Source of the DNA: Caballeronia sp. dw_19
GTDB lineage: Bacteria; Pseudomonadota; Gammaproteobacteria; Burkholderiales; Burkholderiaceae
Direction of reading: 5' to 3'
Assembly (NCBI RefSeq): GCF_018449515.1
Contig: NZ_JAAVUQ010000005.1
Location: 1-64,000 of the forward strand
Length of the DNA: 64,000 nucleotides
The notes below the pieces were generated by a model, which was not told the origin of the DNA, ran no database searches, and worked only from the letters and a program-made list of their open reading frames with translations. Made by a program: the position numbers and the translations under genes. Of this stretch, positions 20,845 to 32,111 are shown one piece after another (positions within the stretch are counted from its first letter, which is position 1; each line of letters opens with the position of its first letter).

Positions 20845-23166
20845 ATGCGCGTCAAACTGACAGCGAAGCACCCGCGCCCGGCATCGCCGGCACGTTCCCC
20901 CGTTCGTACCGGCAGCGCTGCCGGACGAAAAAAGCCCGCACGCGCTGAAATCGCGAGCGGCGATCGGCCAGTGCGTAGTGATAAACCGGCTGGCGGTGCA
21001 CGGCCTTCGGGGGCGGGTGAGCGGAAACCTTTCAAGGCGCGTAGTGATGACTCGCGGGGCGCGGGTGATCGCGGGGCGCGGCCATCGTTTGGTGATCGTG
21101 GCGCTCCGCGTGGTGATCGGCCTTCCGGTGATGGTGAACGTCGTCCGTTTACGCCACGTGGCGATGCTCCGCGTGGTCCGAGTGGTGATCGCGGTCCGCG
21201 GCCTTCGTTTGGTGATCGTGGGGCTCCGCGTGGTGACCGCCCTTCCGGCGATGGCGAACGTCGCCCGTACGCGCCGCGTGGCGATGCTCCGCGTGGTCCG
21301 AGTAGTGATCGTGGCTCGCGTCCTTCCTTTGGCGACCGTGGCGCTCCGCGTGGTGACCGCCCTTCCGGCGATGGTGAACGTCGGCCGTACGCGCCGCGTG
21401 GCGATGCTCCGCGTGATCCGAGTGGTGATCGCGGCCCGCGTCCTTCCTTTGGTGATCGCGGCGCTCCGCGTGGTGATCGACCTTCCGGTGATGGTGAACG
21501 TCGGCCGTACACGCCGCGTGGTGATGCTCCGCGTGGTCCGAGTAGTGATCGCGGCCCGCGTCCTTCCTTTGGCGACCGTGGTGCTCCGCGTGGTGATCGG
21601 CCTTCTGGTGATGGCGAACGCCGTCCGTACACACCTCGTGGTGATGCTCCCCGTGGTCCGAGTAGTGATCGTGGTCCGCGTCCTTCCTTTGGTGATCGCG
21701 GCGCTCCGCGTGGTGATCGACCTTCCGGTGATGGCGAACGTCGTCCGTATGCGCCGCGTGGTGATGCTCCGCGTGGTCCGAGCAGCGATCGCGGCCCCCG
21801 CCCGTCCTTCGGCGACCGTGGCGCTCCGCGCGGTGATCGGCCTTCTGGCGATGGTGAACGTCGTCCGTTCACACCTCGTGGCGATGCTCCGCGTGGCCCA
21901 AGCAGCGATCGCGGTCCGCGCCCGTCCTTTGGCGACCGTGGTGCTCCGCGCGGTGATCGACCTTCCGGCGATGGCGAACGTCGCCCATACGCGCCGCGCG
22001 GCGACGCTCCACGCAGTCCAAGCAGCGATCGCGGCCCCCGTCCGTCCTTCGGCGACCGCGGTGCCCCACGTGGCGACCGCCCCTCAAGCGACAACGAACG
22101 TCGTCCGTTCAAACCCCGCGATGATTCGCGCGTCCCAAGCAGCGACCGCACGCCCCGCCCATCGTTTAATGACCGCGGTGACCGCAGCGCTCCGCGCGAG
22201 CGCAACCATTCGCACGATGGCAGCCCGCACCCAGCCCCTACCGACCGCCAACGGCCCTCGGGCGACAGCCCTTACGTAGCACGCGACACATCCGGACGCT
22301 TCGGCGATGAGCACAAACCCGCCGCGCGCAAACCGGTATCGAAACCGTCAAAACCGCGTGATGCCGACGCCCCGCCCTCACCCGCCCGCATCGCACGCGA
22401 AAATGAAGAAGGGCTCGTGCGCTTGTCGAAGGTGATGTCGGAACTCGGCCTGTGCTCGCGCCGCGAAGCCGATGAATGGATCGAAAAAGGCTGGGTTCTG
22501 GTCGACGGCGAAGTCATCGATACGCTCGGCACCAAGATTCGTCCCGACCAGAACGTTGAAATCGCACCCGCCGCGCACGCGGCCCAGATGCAGCAGGTCA
22601 CCATTCTGATCCACAAGCCGGTTGGCTACGTGTCGGGTCAGGCGGAAGACGGCTATCAGCCGGCTGTCACACTGGTCAATCCGTCCAACCATTGGGCCGA
22701 CGACCAGTCCGGCATCCGCTTCACGCCGCTGCATCTGCGCACGCTTGCGCCGGCAGGCCGTCTGGATATCGATTCGACCGGGCTGCTAGTCCTGACCCAG
22801 GATGGCCGCGTGGCGAAACAACTGATCGGCGGTCATTCCGACGTCGATAAGGAATATCTCGTGCGCGTGAAATTCGGCGAACACGAAGTCGATATCGAAC
22901 CGCACTTCCCGCCCGAAAGCCTGGCGCTGCTGCGCCACGGACTCTCGCTCGATGATGTGCCGCTCAAAACAGCGCAGGTCAGTTGGCAAAATGGTGAACA
23001 GTTGCGCTTTGTGTTGCGCGAAGGCAAAAAGCGCCAGATTCGCCGGATGTGCGAGCTGGTTGGGCTGGAGGTAGTTGGCCTGAAGCGGATCCGGATGGGT
23101 CACGTGACGCTCGGCGCCTTGCCGCCGGGCCAGTGGCGTTATCTGGGCGCGGACGAAGCTTTCTAA
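20845..23166 (+). CDS. rluB: RluB-type 23S rRNA pseudouridine synthase with long repeat domain
   Basis: 773 aa. Residues 525-770 are a complete RsuA/RluB-family enzyme: S4 RNA-binding domain (VRLSKVMSELGLCSRREADE...) and catalytic domain with GRLDIDSTGLLVLTQDG, catalytic Asp641. The RluB family makes the pseudouridine near position 2605 of 23S rRNA; assigning RluB rather than RluE/F is from overall length and S4 domain. Residues 1-520 are disordered and rich in Arg, Gly, Asp, Pro and Ser, including nine 40-residue repeats with core RPSFGDRGAPRGDRPSGDGE. A basic AT-hook-like tract precedes them. Follows glnD by 6 bp, so it may be co-transcribed. Confidence 0.85.
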   Translation: MRVKLTAKHPRPASPARSPVRTGSAAGRKKPARAEIASGDRPVRSDKPAGGARPSGAGERKPFKARSDDSRGAGDRGARPSFGDRGAPRGDRPSGDGERRPFTPRGDAPRGPSGDRGPRPSFGDRGAPRGDRPSGDGERRPYAPRGDAPRGPSSDRGSRPSFGDRGAPRGDRPSGDGERRPYAPRGDAPRDPSGDRGPRPSFGDRGAPRGDRPSGDGERRPYTPRGDAPRGPSSDRGPRPSFGDRGAPRGDRPSGDGERRPYTPRGDAPRGPSSDRGPRPSFGDRGAPRGDRPSGDGERRPYAPRGDAPRGPSSDRGPRPSFGDRGAPRGDRPSGDGERRPFTPRGDAPRGPSSDRGPRPSFGDRGAPRGDRPSGDGERRPYAPRGDAPRSPSSDRGPRPSFGDRGAPRGDRPSSDNERRPFKPRDDSRVPSSDRTPRPSFNDRGDRSAPRERNHSHDGSPHPAPTDRQRPSGDSPYVARDTSGRFGDEHKPAARKPVSKPSKPRDADAPPSPARIARENEEGLVRLSKVMSELGLCSRREADEWIEKGWVLVDGEVIDTLGTKIRPDQNVEIAPAAHAAQMQQVTILIHKPVGYVSGQAEDGYQPAVTLVNPSNHWADDQSGIRFTPLHLRTLAPAGRLDIDSTGLLVLTQDGRVAKQLIGGHSDVDKEYLVRVKFGEHEVDIEPHFPPESLALLRHGLSLDDVPLKTAQVSWQNGEQLRFVLREGKKRQIRRMCELVGLEVVGLKRIRMGHVTLGALPPGQWRYLGADEAF
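21061..22140 (+). repeat. Nine in-register 120-bp coding repeats in rluB
   Basis: Units start at 21061, 21181, 21301, 21421, 21541, 21661, 21781, 21901 and 22021, with no insertion or deletion. Each encodes 40 residues of pattern (S/G)DRGPRPSFGDRGAPRGD, RPSGDGERRP, (Y/F)(A/T)PRGDAPRGPS. Unit 9 has drifted, and a degenerate tenth begins at 22141. Differences between units are mostly at third codon positions. Confidence 0.95.
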
Positions 23167-23233
23167 AAACAGCTTCGCTGCCTTCTCCGCGCGCTTCAAA
23201 ACGTCGCGGAAAAACGACGAAATTGTTACCAAT

Positions 23234-23272
23234 CGATGCGAACGGCACCTGCCGATCGCATCGATTTTTTTT
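23234..23272 (+). terminator. Intrinsic terminator of rluB
   Basis: Perfect 8-bp stem (23234-23241 cgatgcga, 23256-23263 tcgcatcg) followed by an eight-T run at 23265-23272. Confidence 0.85.
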
Positions 23273-23392
23273 GGCCGATTTTTTGGCTAAAGAAAATATG
23301 ACACATGACCGTTAGTCAGGTACACGCGCAATTTACCGCTTCAAGTCGCGTGTGCTTGGGCGAATGCTGCGAAGTGCTACTGGAGAATTGCC

Positions 23393-23632
23393 ATGTCCGT
23401 TGAGATCATTGTTCGCGAAACCAAAACCGGCCTCGAAATCATCAGCGGCCGACGTCGACTCGACGCGCTGCTCGCCGTGCACGACGAAGTTGTCGTGATG
23501 AGCCCGGGCGTGGGTGAAGTGGTCATCGCGCGGTTGCCGGACGGACGCTTGCAGGCATCGGCGAATCCGGAGCACATTGCATTGTTCCGCCAGCCGGCAA
23601 TGGCGTCGGGACCCAAGAAAAGCTTCGCTTGA
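23393..23632 (+). CDS. 79-residue protein with a ParB-like core motif
   Basis: Small, acidic-to-neutral protein of unknown function. Residues 13-27 read GLEIISGRRRLDALL, which looks like the ParB/Srx-type core (hydrophobic-E-hydrophobic-x-G-x-R-R-x-x-A), followed by a beta-rich stretch (HDEVVVMSPGVGEVVIARL). The rest of a ParB domain and any helix-turn-helix are absent. It has its own spacing from rluB, a clean hairpin terminator 10 bp after its stop, and host-like codon use, so I judge it a real gene. The ParB resemblance is my reading of one motif and is tentative. Confidence 0.65.
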   Translation: MSVEIIVRETKTGLEIISGRRRLDALLAVHDEVVVMSPGVGEVVIARLPDGRLQASANPEHIALFRQPAMASGPKKSFA

Positions 23633-23641
23633 AGGATGAAG

Positions 23642-23663
23642 CCGCCGGGCTCCGGCGGTTTTT
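23642..23663 (+). terminator. Intrinsic terminator after the 79-residue gene
   Basis: 7-bp perfect stem ccgccgg / ccggcgg (23642-23648, 23652-23658) with a 3-base loop, then T-run 23659-23663. Confidence 0.85.
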
Positions 23664-23784
23664 GCTTCCTTGATACATGAATGATCCGGCTAAACGGTCG
23701 GATCCTGTACGGCACGGCTGAGCACGTCGCCAATTCATGCACCGCAACGAAAGCCGCATTTGGCCAAACCACCCCACCAAACAA

Positions 23785-23810
23785 AAGGGCCGCGATTCTT
23801 CGCGGCCCTT
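23785..23810 (-). terminator. Intrinsic terminator of def
   Basis: 10-bp perfect stem aagggccgcg / cgcggccctt (23785-23794, 23801-23810), loop of six. Read on the minus strand it runs into TTTTGTTTGG, so it terminates the smc-zipA-ligA-def direction. Confidence 0.85.
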
Positions 23811-23864
23811 ATTCCTTTCAGCGGCTGACCAGCCGGTCAAACCAGCCGTTCGCCCGTCGATCGA

Positions 23865-26623
<2,759 letters not shown>

Positions 26624-27865
26624 TTATTGGCTGAACAATCGCCGCGTGGCGGGGGAACCTGCCGGAATGCCAGCCTGTTCGAGCTTCGCGTACAACGTCA
26701 TCAACTGCTTTTCAATAGCCAGCAGCGACGACTCCGGCAACGGCCGGCGCTGGTCGTCCACCACGCGCGCGCCGATGCGCTCGGAGAGCGACTTCGCGTA
26801 ATCGCACATCAGGCGGAACGGCAGGATGTCTTCGTCGGCCACCGGTACGTCCAGCACCAGCGTGATCATCTGGCCGCCCTTATAGGTCAGGTCGTCGCGC
26901 AGGAAGTTGGTATCGCCGAAGAGCAGCATGAACACCGGGTTCTGGCGGGCATCGAGCTTGACGAAACGCGTACCGTCGCGCGACAGCAGCAAACCATCCT
27001 GCGAGGCCACCGCCTGCACGTAGTTGGCGGACCACGGCGCGCCGTCGGAGAGAATGTTGATCGACAATTGCGCGTCGCATTGAGCCGCGAACGCGTCGAG
27101 TTCGCGCGCCATGCCGACCGTTTCCAGCATGTCGGGGAATTCGGGGGAACCGTCGATAGTGTCGGCAAAACGCTGCACCCCCGTCACGAACTCCGAGAAC
27201 TCCAGTTCGTTCAGCGGGCCACCGCGATTGGCCAACTGTGCCGCTGCGCGCAACTCTTCGTAACGCGCGCCGTTCTTGAGCAATTCCCAGGTCGTGCCGC
27301 CCTCCGGCTTGCCTTCAATATGCACGGGCTTCGCGCCCGCGCGACGTAGCTTCTGCGCGCTCGGAATCAGCTTTTCGCCCGCGATGGGGGCAAGCAAACG
27401 GATGGGCACCACGCAATCGATCCGCCGATCCACGATAGCCGGCGGCGCCGATGAAATGGTGGTCGCGCCGGGCAAAACGGGTTCGTCATCGTCGTCAAGG
27501 ATGGGGGACGAATTCGTCTCCTGGAAATCGCCATTCACCGAGGTCGATTCAGCCTGGATATCGACTGCGGTATCGGCCGGCGCTACAGTGGAAAGCGGCG
27601 CACCGCCGAAACTCGGCTCGACCCGCGTGTCCGCCGCCTCGCCATCGCCCTCGCCCATGGCGGGTTCACGCCGCACCGGGCGTGTAGGTTCGATGAACGG
27701 CTGCTCCTCGTCGGCGTCGTTGCGCGCGAGCGACTCCGCTGCTTCGTCAGGCATCGGGCGCGGCATCTTGCGGCGCACTTTGGCGCCCTGCCACGCGTTG
27801 TACACCACCACGCCGCCTACCACCACGGCTCCCGCTCCAATCAACCCGAGTGTCAACTCGTCCAT
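26624..27865 (-). CDS. zipA: Cell division protein ZipA
   Basis: Inner-membrane anchor for FtsZ. 413 aa: N-terminal TM segment (about residues 5-22, LTLGLIGAGAVVVGGVVV), basic cytoplasmic stop (KVRRKMPRP), an acidic/Pro linker (about 35-155), and the C-terminal FtsZ-binding domain (about 165-400). Betaproteobacterial ZipA differs strongly from the E. coli protein, so this rests on architecture and the smc-zipA-ligA order, a well-known arrangement. Confidence 0.9.
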   Translation of the reverse strand: MDELTLGLIGAGAVVVGGVVVYNAWQGAKVRRKMPRPMPDEAAESLARNDADEEQPFIEPTRPVRREPAMGEGDGEAADTRVEPSFGGAPLSTVAPADTAVDIQAESTSVNGDFQETNSSPILDDDDEPVLPGATTISSAPPAIVDRRIDCVVPIRLLAPIAGEKLIPSAQKLRRAGAKPVHIEGKPEGGTTWELLKNGARYEELRAAAQLANRGGPLNELEFSEFVTGVQRFADTIDGSPEFPDMLETVGMARELDAFAAQCDAQLSINILSDGAPWSANYVQAVASQDGLLLSRDGTRFVKLDARQNPVFMLLFGDTNFLRDDLTYKGGQMITLVLDVPVADEDILPFRLMCDYAKSLSERIGARVVDDQRRPLPESSLLAIEKQLMTLYAKLEQAGIPAGSPATRRLFSQ

Positions 27866-27980
27866 GCACTCTCCGTCCTACTTTCTGGTTGCGCTCTCGG
27901 CGCGCTTGGCGGCGCTATTGAAGGCATCCGGCGCTCATTTGAGCGCTTGTTGAGCTTACGCTGTGCGATCTGCGCCCCGC

Positions 27981-28058
27981 GCGGTATTGGATTTTCATCC
28001 GATACCGCGTGGGTCACTCCGCGCCTGCGCGCCAGAACCGGCCTCCGGGGCCGGTTCT
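27981..28058. other. Two GC-rich hairpins in the smc-zipA spacer
   Basis: First: gcggtattggat (27981-27992) with atccgataccgc (27997-28008), 11 of 12 pairs. Second: agaaccggcc (28034-28043) with ggccggttct (28049-28058), perfect. Neither has a downstream T-run on the minus strand. They may weaken read-through from smc to zipA. Confidence 0.6.
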
Positions 28059-28102
28059 CCCTACTATCTTGATGCCCGTTCTAAAAAAGCCCGGTCAAAC
28101 GT

Positions 28103-31100
28103 TCAAGCATTTTGGGCGAAACCCGCCGCGGATTCCATATCCACGGCAACAATCCGCGAGACGCCCTGTTCCTGCATCGTCACGCCGATCAGTTGTTGCG
28201 CCATTTCCATTGCAATCTTGTTGTGCGAGATGAAGAGGAATTGGGTCTTCTCCGACATCGCCCGCACAAGGTTCGCAAAGCGCTCCGTGTTGGCGTCGTC
28301 GAGTGGCGCATCCACTTCGTCCAGCAGACAGAACGGCGCCGGATTCAACTGGAACATCGCAAACACGAGCGCCGTGGCGGTGAGTGCCTTTTCGCCGCCC
28401 GACAGCAAGTGAATGGTCGAATTCTTCTTGCCCGGCGGCTGCGCGAGCACCTGCACGCCGGCATCGAGGATTTCGTCGCCGGTCATCACGAGTTTCGCCT
28501 GGCCACCGCCGAAAAGACGCGGAAAAAGCTCGCCGAAATGACGGTTCACTTCGTCGAACGTGCCTTGCAGCAACGACCGCGTTTCCTGGTCGATCTTGTG
28601 GATCGCGTCTTCCAGCGTGCCGATGGCGTCGTTCAAATCCGCCGATTGCGCGTCGAGGAAATCCTTGCGCTCACTGGCCGCGGCGAGTTCATCGAGCGCG
28701 GCCATGTTCACGGCGCCAAGGGCCGCGATCGCGTTGTTCAGCCGCGTGACTTCGCCTTGCAGATACGAAGGTTTCAGATCCGGTGTGAGCTTGGCCTGCA
28801 ACTCGGCTTCATCGACACCCGCCGCCGCCAGTTGCTCGACGAACTGCTCGCCGCTGATGCGTGCCGCCTGTTCCTTCAACTGCAATTCGTTGATCTTGTC
28901 GCGCAACGGCTGCAGCGAACGTTCCGCGATAAGCCGCAATTCGTCGGCCTGACGCAGTCGCGCGGTGAGATCGTCGAGTTCGATACGGGCCGATTGCAAC
29001 GCCGCTTCCCTGGCCGCGCGCAGTTCGAGCGCGTCCTGCAAGCCGGTGTGCGCCGTTTGCTCGTTGATCGTTTCGAGTTCGGCGCGGGCGTCTTCCAGTG
29101 CACCGGCCACGCGTTCGCTCTGATCCTTGGCCGTTTCAATGTTGCGCCGGTATTCCTCGATCTTGGCGGCGAGCCCACGCGCCGCGAAGCTGGCGTCGGT
29201 GGCCGCGCGTTCGAGGTCCCGCGCTTCCTGGCGTGCGTTGGTCAACGCTTCGTCGAGTGCTTCGAACGCCAACTGATGATCTTCGAAACGCGCCTGCAAC
29301 TCGGCGAGTTCGCCGTCGTGGCGCTCGAAATTCGCTTCCGATTCAGCACGCAACGCACGCTGTTCATCGATTTGCGCGGTAATTTCCGACAGTTCCTCGC
29401 GGATCTGCGTGCTGCGCTGCATGTAGCGTTCGTGCGCCTGCGCGAGCTTCAACACGTCCATTTGCAACGCGTGTACGCGTTGGGTCGCGCGTTCGGCGGA
29501 GGAACGGGCATCGCCCAGACTCGCCGATGCCTGCGTATGCGCCGCTTCCGCTCGTACAGCGGCGGCTTTGGCTTCATCGGCGAGCAGGGCTTGCGCGCGT
29601 ACTTGCTTCGTCAGGTTTTCGATTTCCTGCTGGCGGGCGAGCATGCCGGCCTGCTCGGAATCGGCGGCGTAAAGCTGTACGCCGACGCGCGTCACCACAT
29701 GCCCGGCCTTCACCACGAACGCAGCGCCGTCCGGCAATTGCGAACGCGAGGCCAGAGCCTGAGCGATGTCATCGGCGACAAAAACGTTGCCCAGCCAGTC
29801 GGTCAGTACGGCGCGCAGACCGGCGTCGTCAATACGGATCAGCGCCAGCAGCGGCCGCAAGCCGGCGGGCGTTTCCTGCGGACGGCCGGCGTTGGGCGGT
29901 GCATAGAACGCGAGCTTGGCGGGCGGTGCATCGGTTGCAAACGCCTTCACCCAGTCGAGATTCGATACTTCCAGCGCCGCAATCCGCTCACGCAGAACCG
30001 ACTCCAGCGCCGTTTCCCAACCCGCTTCAACGTGCAGCTTTTTCCAAAGACGCGGCAACGAACCGAGCTCGTGTTTGTCGAGCCACGGCTGGATCTTGCC
30101 TTCGGTCTGGACGCTTTCCTGCAACTGCTTCAATGCCGCGAGCCGCGCTTCGAGCTGGTGAATCTGCGCGCTTTCGGCCTGCACTTTCTCTTGTGCCGCG
30201 CGACGCTCGCCATCCAGACGCGGCAGCGTGTCCTGCGCGTCGGAGAGGCGGGCTTGGGCCTCAGCGAGAATTTCTTCGTGCTCGGCCAGTTGCATGCGCA
30301 ACTCTTCGAGCTGCGCTTCGTCGGGCGCGTCCAGGCCGCCCGCTTCGCTTTTCAGGCGTTCGTGACGCTGCTGCAACTGCTGCAGTTGCTGATCGGCATT
30401 GCGCTGATGCGCGGCCTCGAGCTTCAACGCTTGTTCAGTCTGCGCGATACCGCCGCGCTCTGCGTTCAACTCGGCCTGGGCGTCGCGGAAGCGCGCTTCG
30501 AGCGCCGGCAGTTCGTCGTGTTTCGCGGCAGCCGTTTCCTGCGCGATCGCCGCCTTTTCTTCGCCGATAGCCAACGCTTCTTCGGCATCCGTGATCTCGC
30601 CACGGGCTTTCTCGGCTTGCATCTGCCATTGTTCGCGCTGAGCGCTCAAAGCCGCGATCTGCGCCTGCACCCGGTTGCGCGATTCCACGATAAAGCGGAT
30701 CTCCGCCTCAAGCTTGGCCACTTCCGAGTTCGCTTCGTACAGCGAGCCCTGGGCGCCCTGCATGGCGTCGCTCGCGCTGTAGTGCGCCACCCGCAACGTT
30801 TCCAGTTGCGCTTCTACTTCACGCAGCTTGGCGGTTTGTGCTTCGAGTTCGATCTGCGCGTCGCTGATGGCGCGCTGCTGACGCTCCGACTCGTTGCCCG
30901 CTTCGTTCTTGCGCAACAACCACAGGAGCCGTTGCTTTTCTTCGCCGTCGGCCTGCAGCGTCTTGTATTTCGTCGCGACGATCGCCTGGGCTTCGAGCTT
31001 TTCCAGATTCGCGCTCAACTCGCGCACGATGTCTTCCACGCGGGTCAGGTTTTCGCGCGTATCGTGCAGGCGGTTTTCGGTCTCGCGGCGGCGTTCCTTG

Positions 31101-31618
31101 TACTTGGACACGCCTGCGGCTTCTTCCAGGAACACGCGCAGCTCTTCGGGCTTGGCTTCGATGATCCGGGCAATCATGCCCTGCCCGATGATCGCGTAAG
31201 CACGCGGTCCGAGGCCCGTACCCAGGAAGATGTCCTGGATATCGCGACGCCGGGCTGGCAGGTTGTTGATGTAGTAGCTCGAGGTGCCGTCGCGCGTGAG
31301 GACGCGCTTGACGGCGATTTCGGCGTAGGTGCCCCACTGGCCGGCGGCGCGGCCGTCGGCGTTATCGAAGATGAGTTCGACGCTGGCCCGGCTGCCAGGC
31401 TTGCGCGCGGTGGAGCCGTTGAAGATCACGTCCTGCATCGACTCGCCGCGCAGCTCGGACGCGCGCGATTCGCCGAGCACCCAGCGCACGGCGTCGATGA
31501 TGTTGGACTTGCCGCAGCCATTCGGGCCCACCACGCCGACAAGCTGGCCTGGGACCTGGAAATGGGTGGGATCGACGAAGGACTTGAAGCCAGCGAGTTT
31601 TATCGAGGTCAGACGCAC
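28103..31618 (-). CDS. smc: Chromosome segregation ATPase SMC
   Basis: Condensin core subunit that organises and segregates the chromosome with ScpA/ScpB. 1171 aa. Walker A GPNGCGKSN at residues 31-39, long coiled-coil arms (about 170-490 and 670-1010) on either side of a hinge (about 510-660), C-signature LLSGGEKALTATAL and Walker B FCLLDEVDAPLDDAN. Starts RLTSIKLAGFKSFVDPTHF. First gene of smc-zipA-ligA-def; divergent from dapC. Confidence 0.98.
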   Translation of the reverse strand: MRLTSIKLAGFKSFVDPTHFQVPGQLVGVVGPNGCGKSNIIDAVRWVLGESRASELRGESMQDVIFNGSTARKPGSRASVELIFDNADGRAAGQWGTYAEIAVKRVLTRDGTSSYYINNLPARRRDIQDIFLGTGLGPRAYAIIGQGMIARIIEAKPEELRVFLEEAAGVSKYKERRRETENRLHDTRENLTRVEDIVRELSANLEKLEAQAIVATKYKTLQADGEEKQRLLWLLRKNEAGNESERQQRAISDAQIELEAQTAKLREVEAQLETLRVAHYSASDAMQGAQGSLYEANSEVAKLEAEIRFIVESRNRVQAQIAALSAQREQWQMQAEKARGEITDAEEALAIGEEKAAIAQETAAAKHDELPALEARFRDAQAELNAERGGIAQTEQALKLEAAHQRNADQQLQQLQQRHERLKSEAGGLDAPDEAQLEELRMQLAEHEEILAEAQARLSDAQDTLPRLDGERRAAQEKVQAESAQIHQLEARLAALKQLQESVQTEGKIQPWLDKHELGSLPRLWKKLHVEAGWETALESVLRERIAALEVSNLDWVKAFATDAPPAKLAFYAPPNAGRPQETPAGLRPLLALIRIDDAGLRAVLTDWLGNVFVADDIAQALASRSQLPDGAAFVVKAGHVVTRVGVQLYAADSEQAGMLARQQEIENLTKQVRAQALLADEAKAAAVRAEAAHTQASASLGDARSSAERATQRVHALQMDVLKLAQAHERYMQRSTQIREELSEITAQIDEQRALRAESEANFERHDGELAELQARFEDHQLAFEALDEALTNARQEARDLERAATDASFAARGLAAKIEEYRRNIETAKDQSERVAGALEDARAELETINEQTAHTGLQDALELRAAREAALQSARIELDDLTARLRQADELRLIAERSLQPLRDKINELQLKEQAARISGEQFVEQLAAAGVDEAELQAKLTPDLKPSYLQGEVTRLNNAIAALGAVNMAALDELAAASERKDFLDAQSADLNDAIGTLEDAIHKIDQETRSLLQGTFDEVNRHFGELFPRLFGGGQAKLVMTGDEILDAGVQVLAQPPGKKNSTIHLLSGGEKALTATALVFAMFQLNPAPFCLLDEVDAPLDDANTERFANLVRAMSEKTQFLFISHNKIAMEMAQQLIGVTMQEQGVSRIVAVDMESAAGFAQNA

Positions 31619-32111
31619 GGCGATATCGCTGATTGAAAAGAATTCGGGAGAACGGGCCGGCGGGCCTCCGAGCCGTGATGCTTGTGCGGCAGGAGATAAC
31701 GACTAACGCCGGTCGAAAACGCTCGGGCGGTGGGTCGAACCCTGTCGAATCGAAGCGACGGAGCGCAACCCGTGGTGCCATTGCCCGACGGCTTATGTAT
31801 ATAACTACAAGCAACCGCGAGCACGCAACCCGGCGAACGGTGACAATCATACCATCGCCCGTCTTGAATTCTTTTGGTTTGCTGACAGAGGGTTTCTTGC
31901 TCGCAACGGTGGGCGGGCCGGGGTTCTGCAAGGGTCAATGCTAGTCTGTTTCAGCTAGCCGGCGGCAGCGGCGGTCCAATGGCTGCGCATGGCGCAAACC
32001 GGCCTTCCGGCCGGCGGCAGGACCGCCTCAAAGCGCCAGCAAACCCAACCAGGAGGCACGAGGGGGCTATAATCCGAGCCTTGTCGTTTCATCATTTGCA
32101 CCGACTTCGCC
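31619..32111. other. 493-bp divergent smc-dapC intergenic region
   Basis: No credible gene. On the minus strand TATGAT (31851-31846) could be the smc -10. On the plus strand a consensus TATAAT at 32068-32073 lies 38 bp before the dapC start, with no good -35. A ccggccttccggccgg block lies near 32000. Confidence 0.5.
32068..32073 (+). promoter_or_regulatory. -10 box of the dap operon
   Basis: Exact TATAAT, 38 bp upstream of the GTG start of dapC. No good -35 hexamer at 16-18 bp, so an activator or an unusual -35 may be involved. Confidence 0.5.

Noticed and set aside
20667-22205. 512-residue open frame on the minus strand through the rluB repeats (also a 433-residue plus-strand frame in another phase)
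   Set aside because: A 120-bp high-G+C repeat with no stop stays open in several frames. The product is pure low complexity with no ribosome site; the rluB frame alone connects to a real enzyme.
28112-31636. 1174-residue frame antisense to smc
   Set aside because: A mirror effect of GC-rich codon bias. smc has complete ABC-ATPase motifs; the antisense frame has none.
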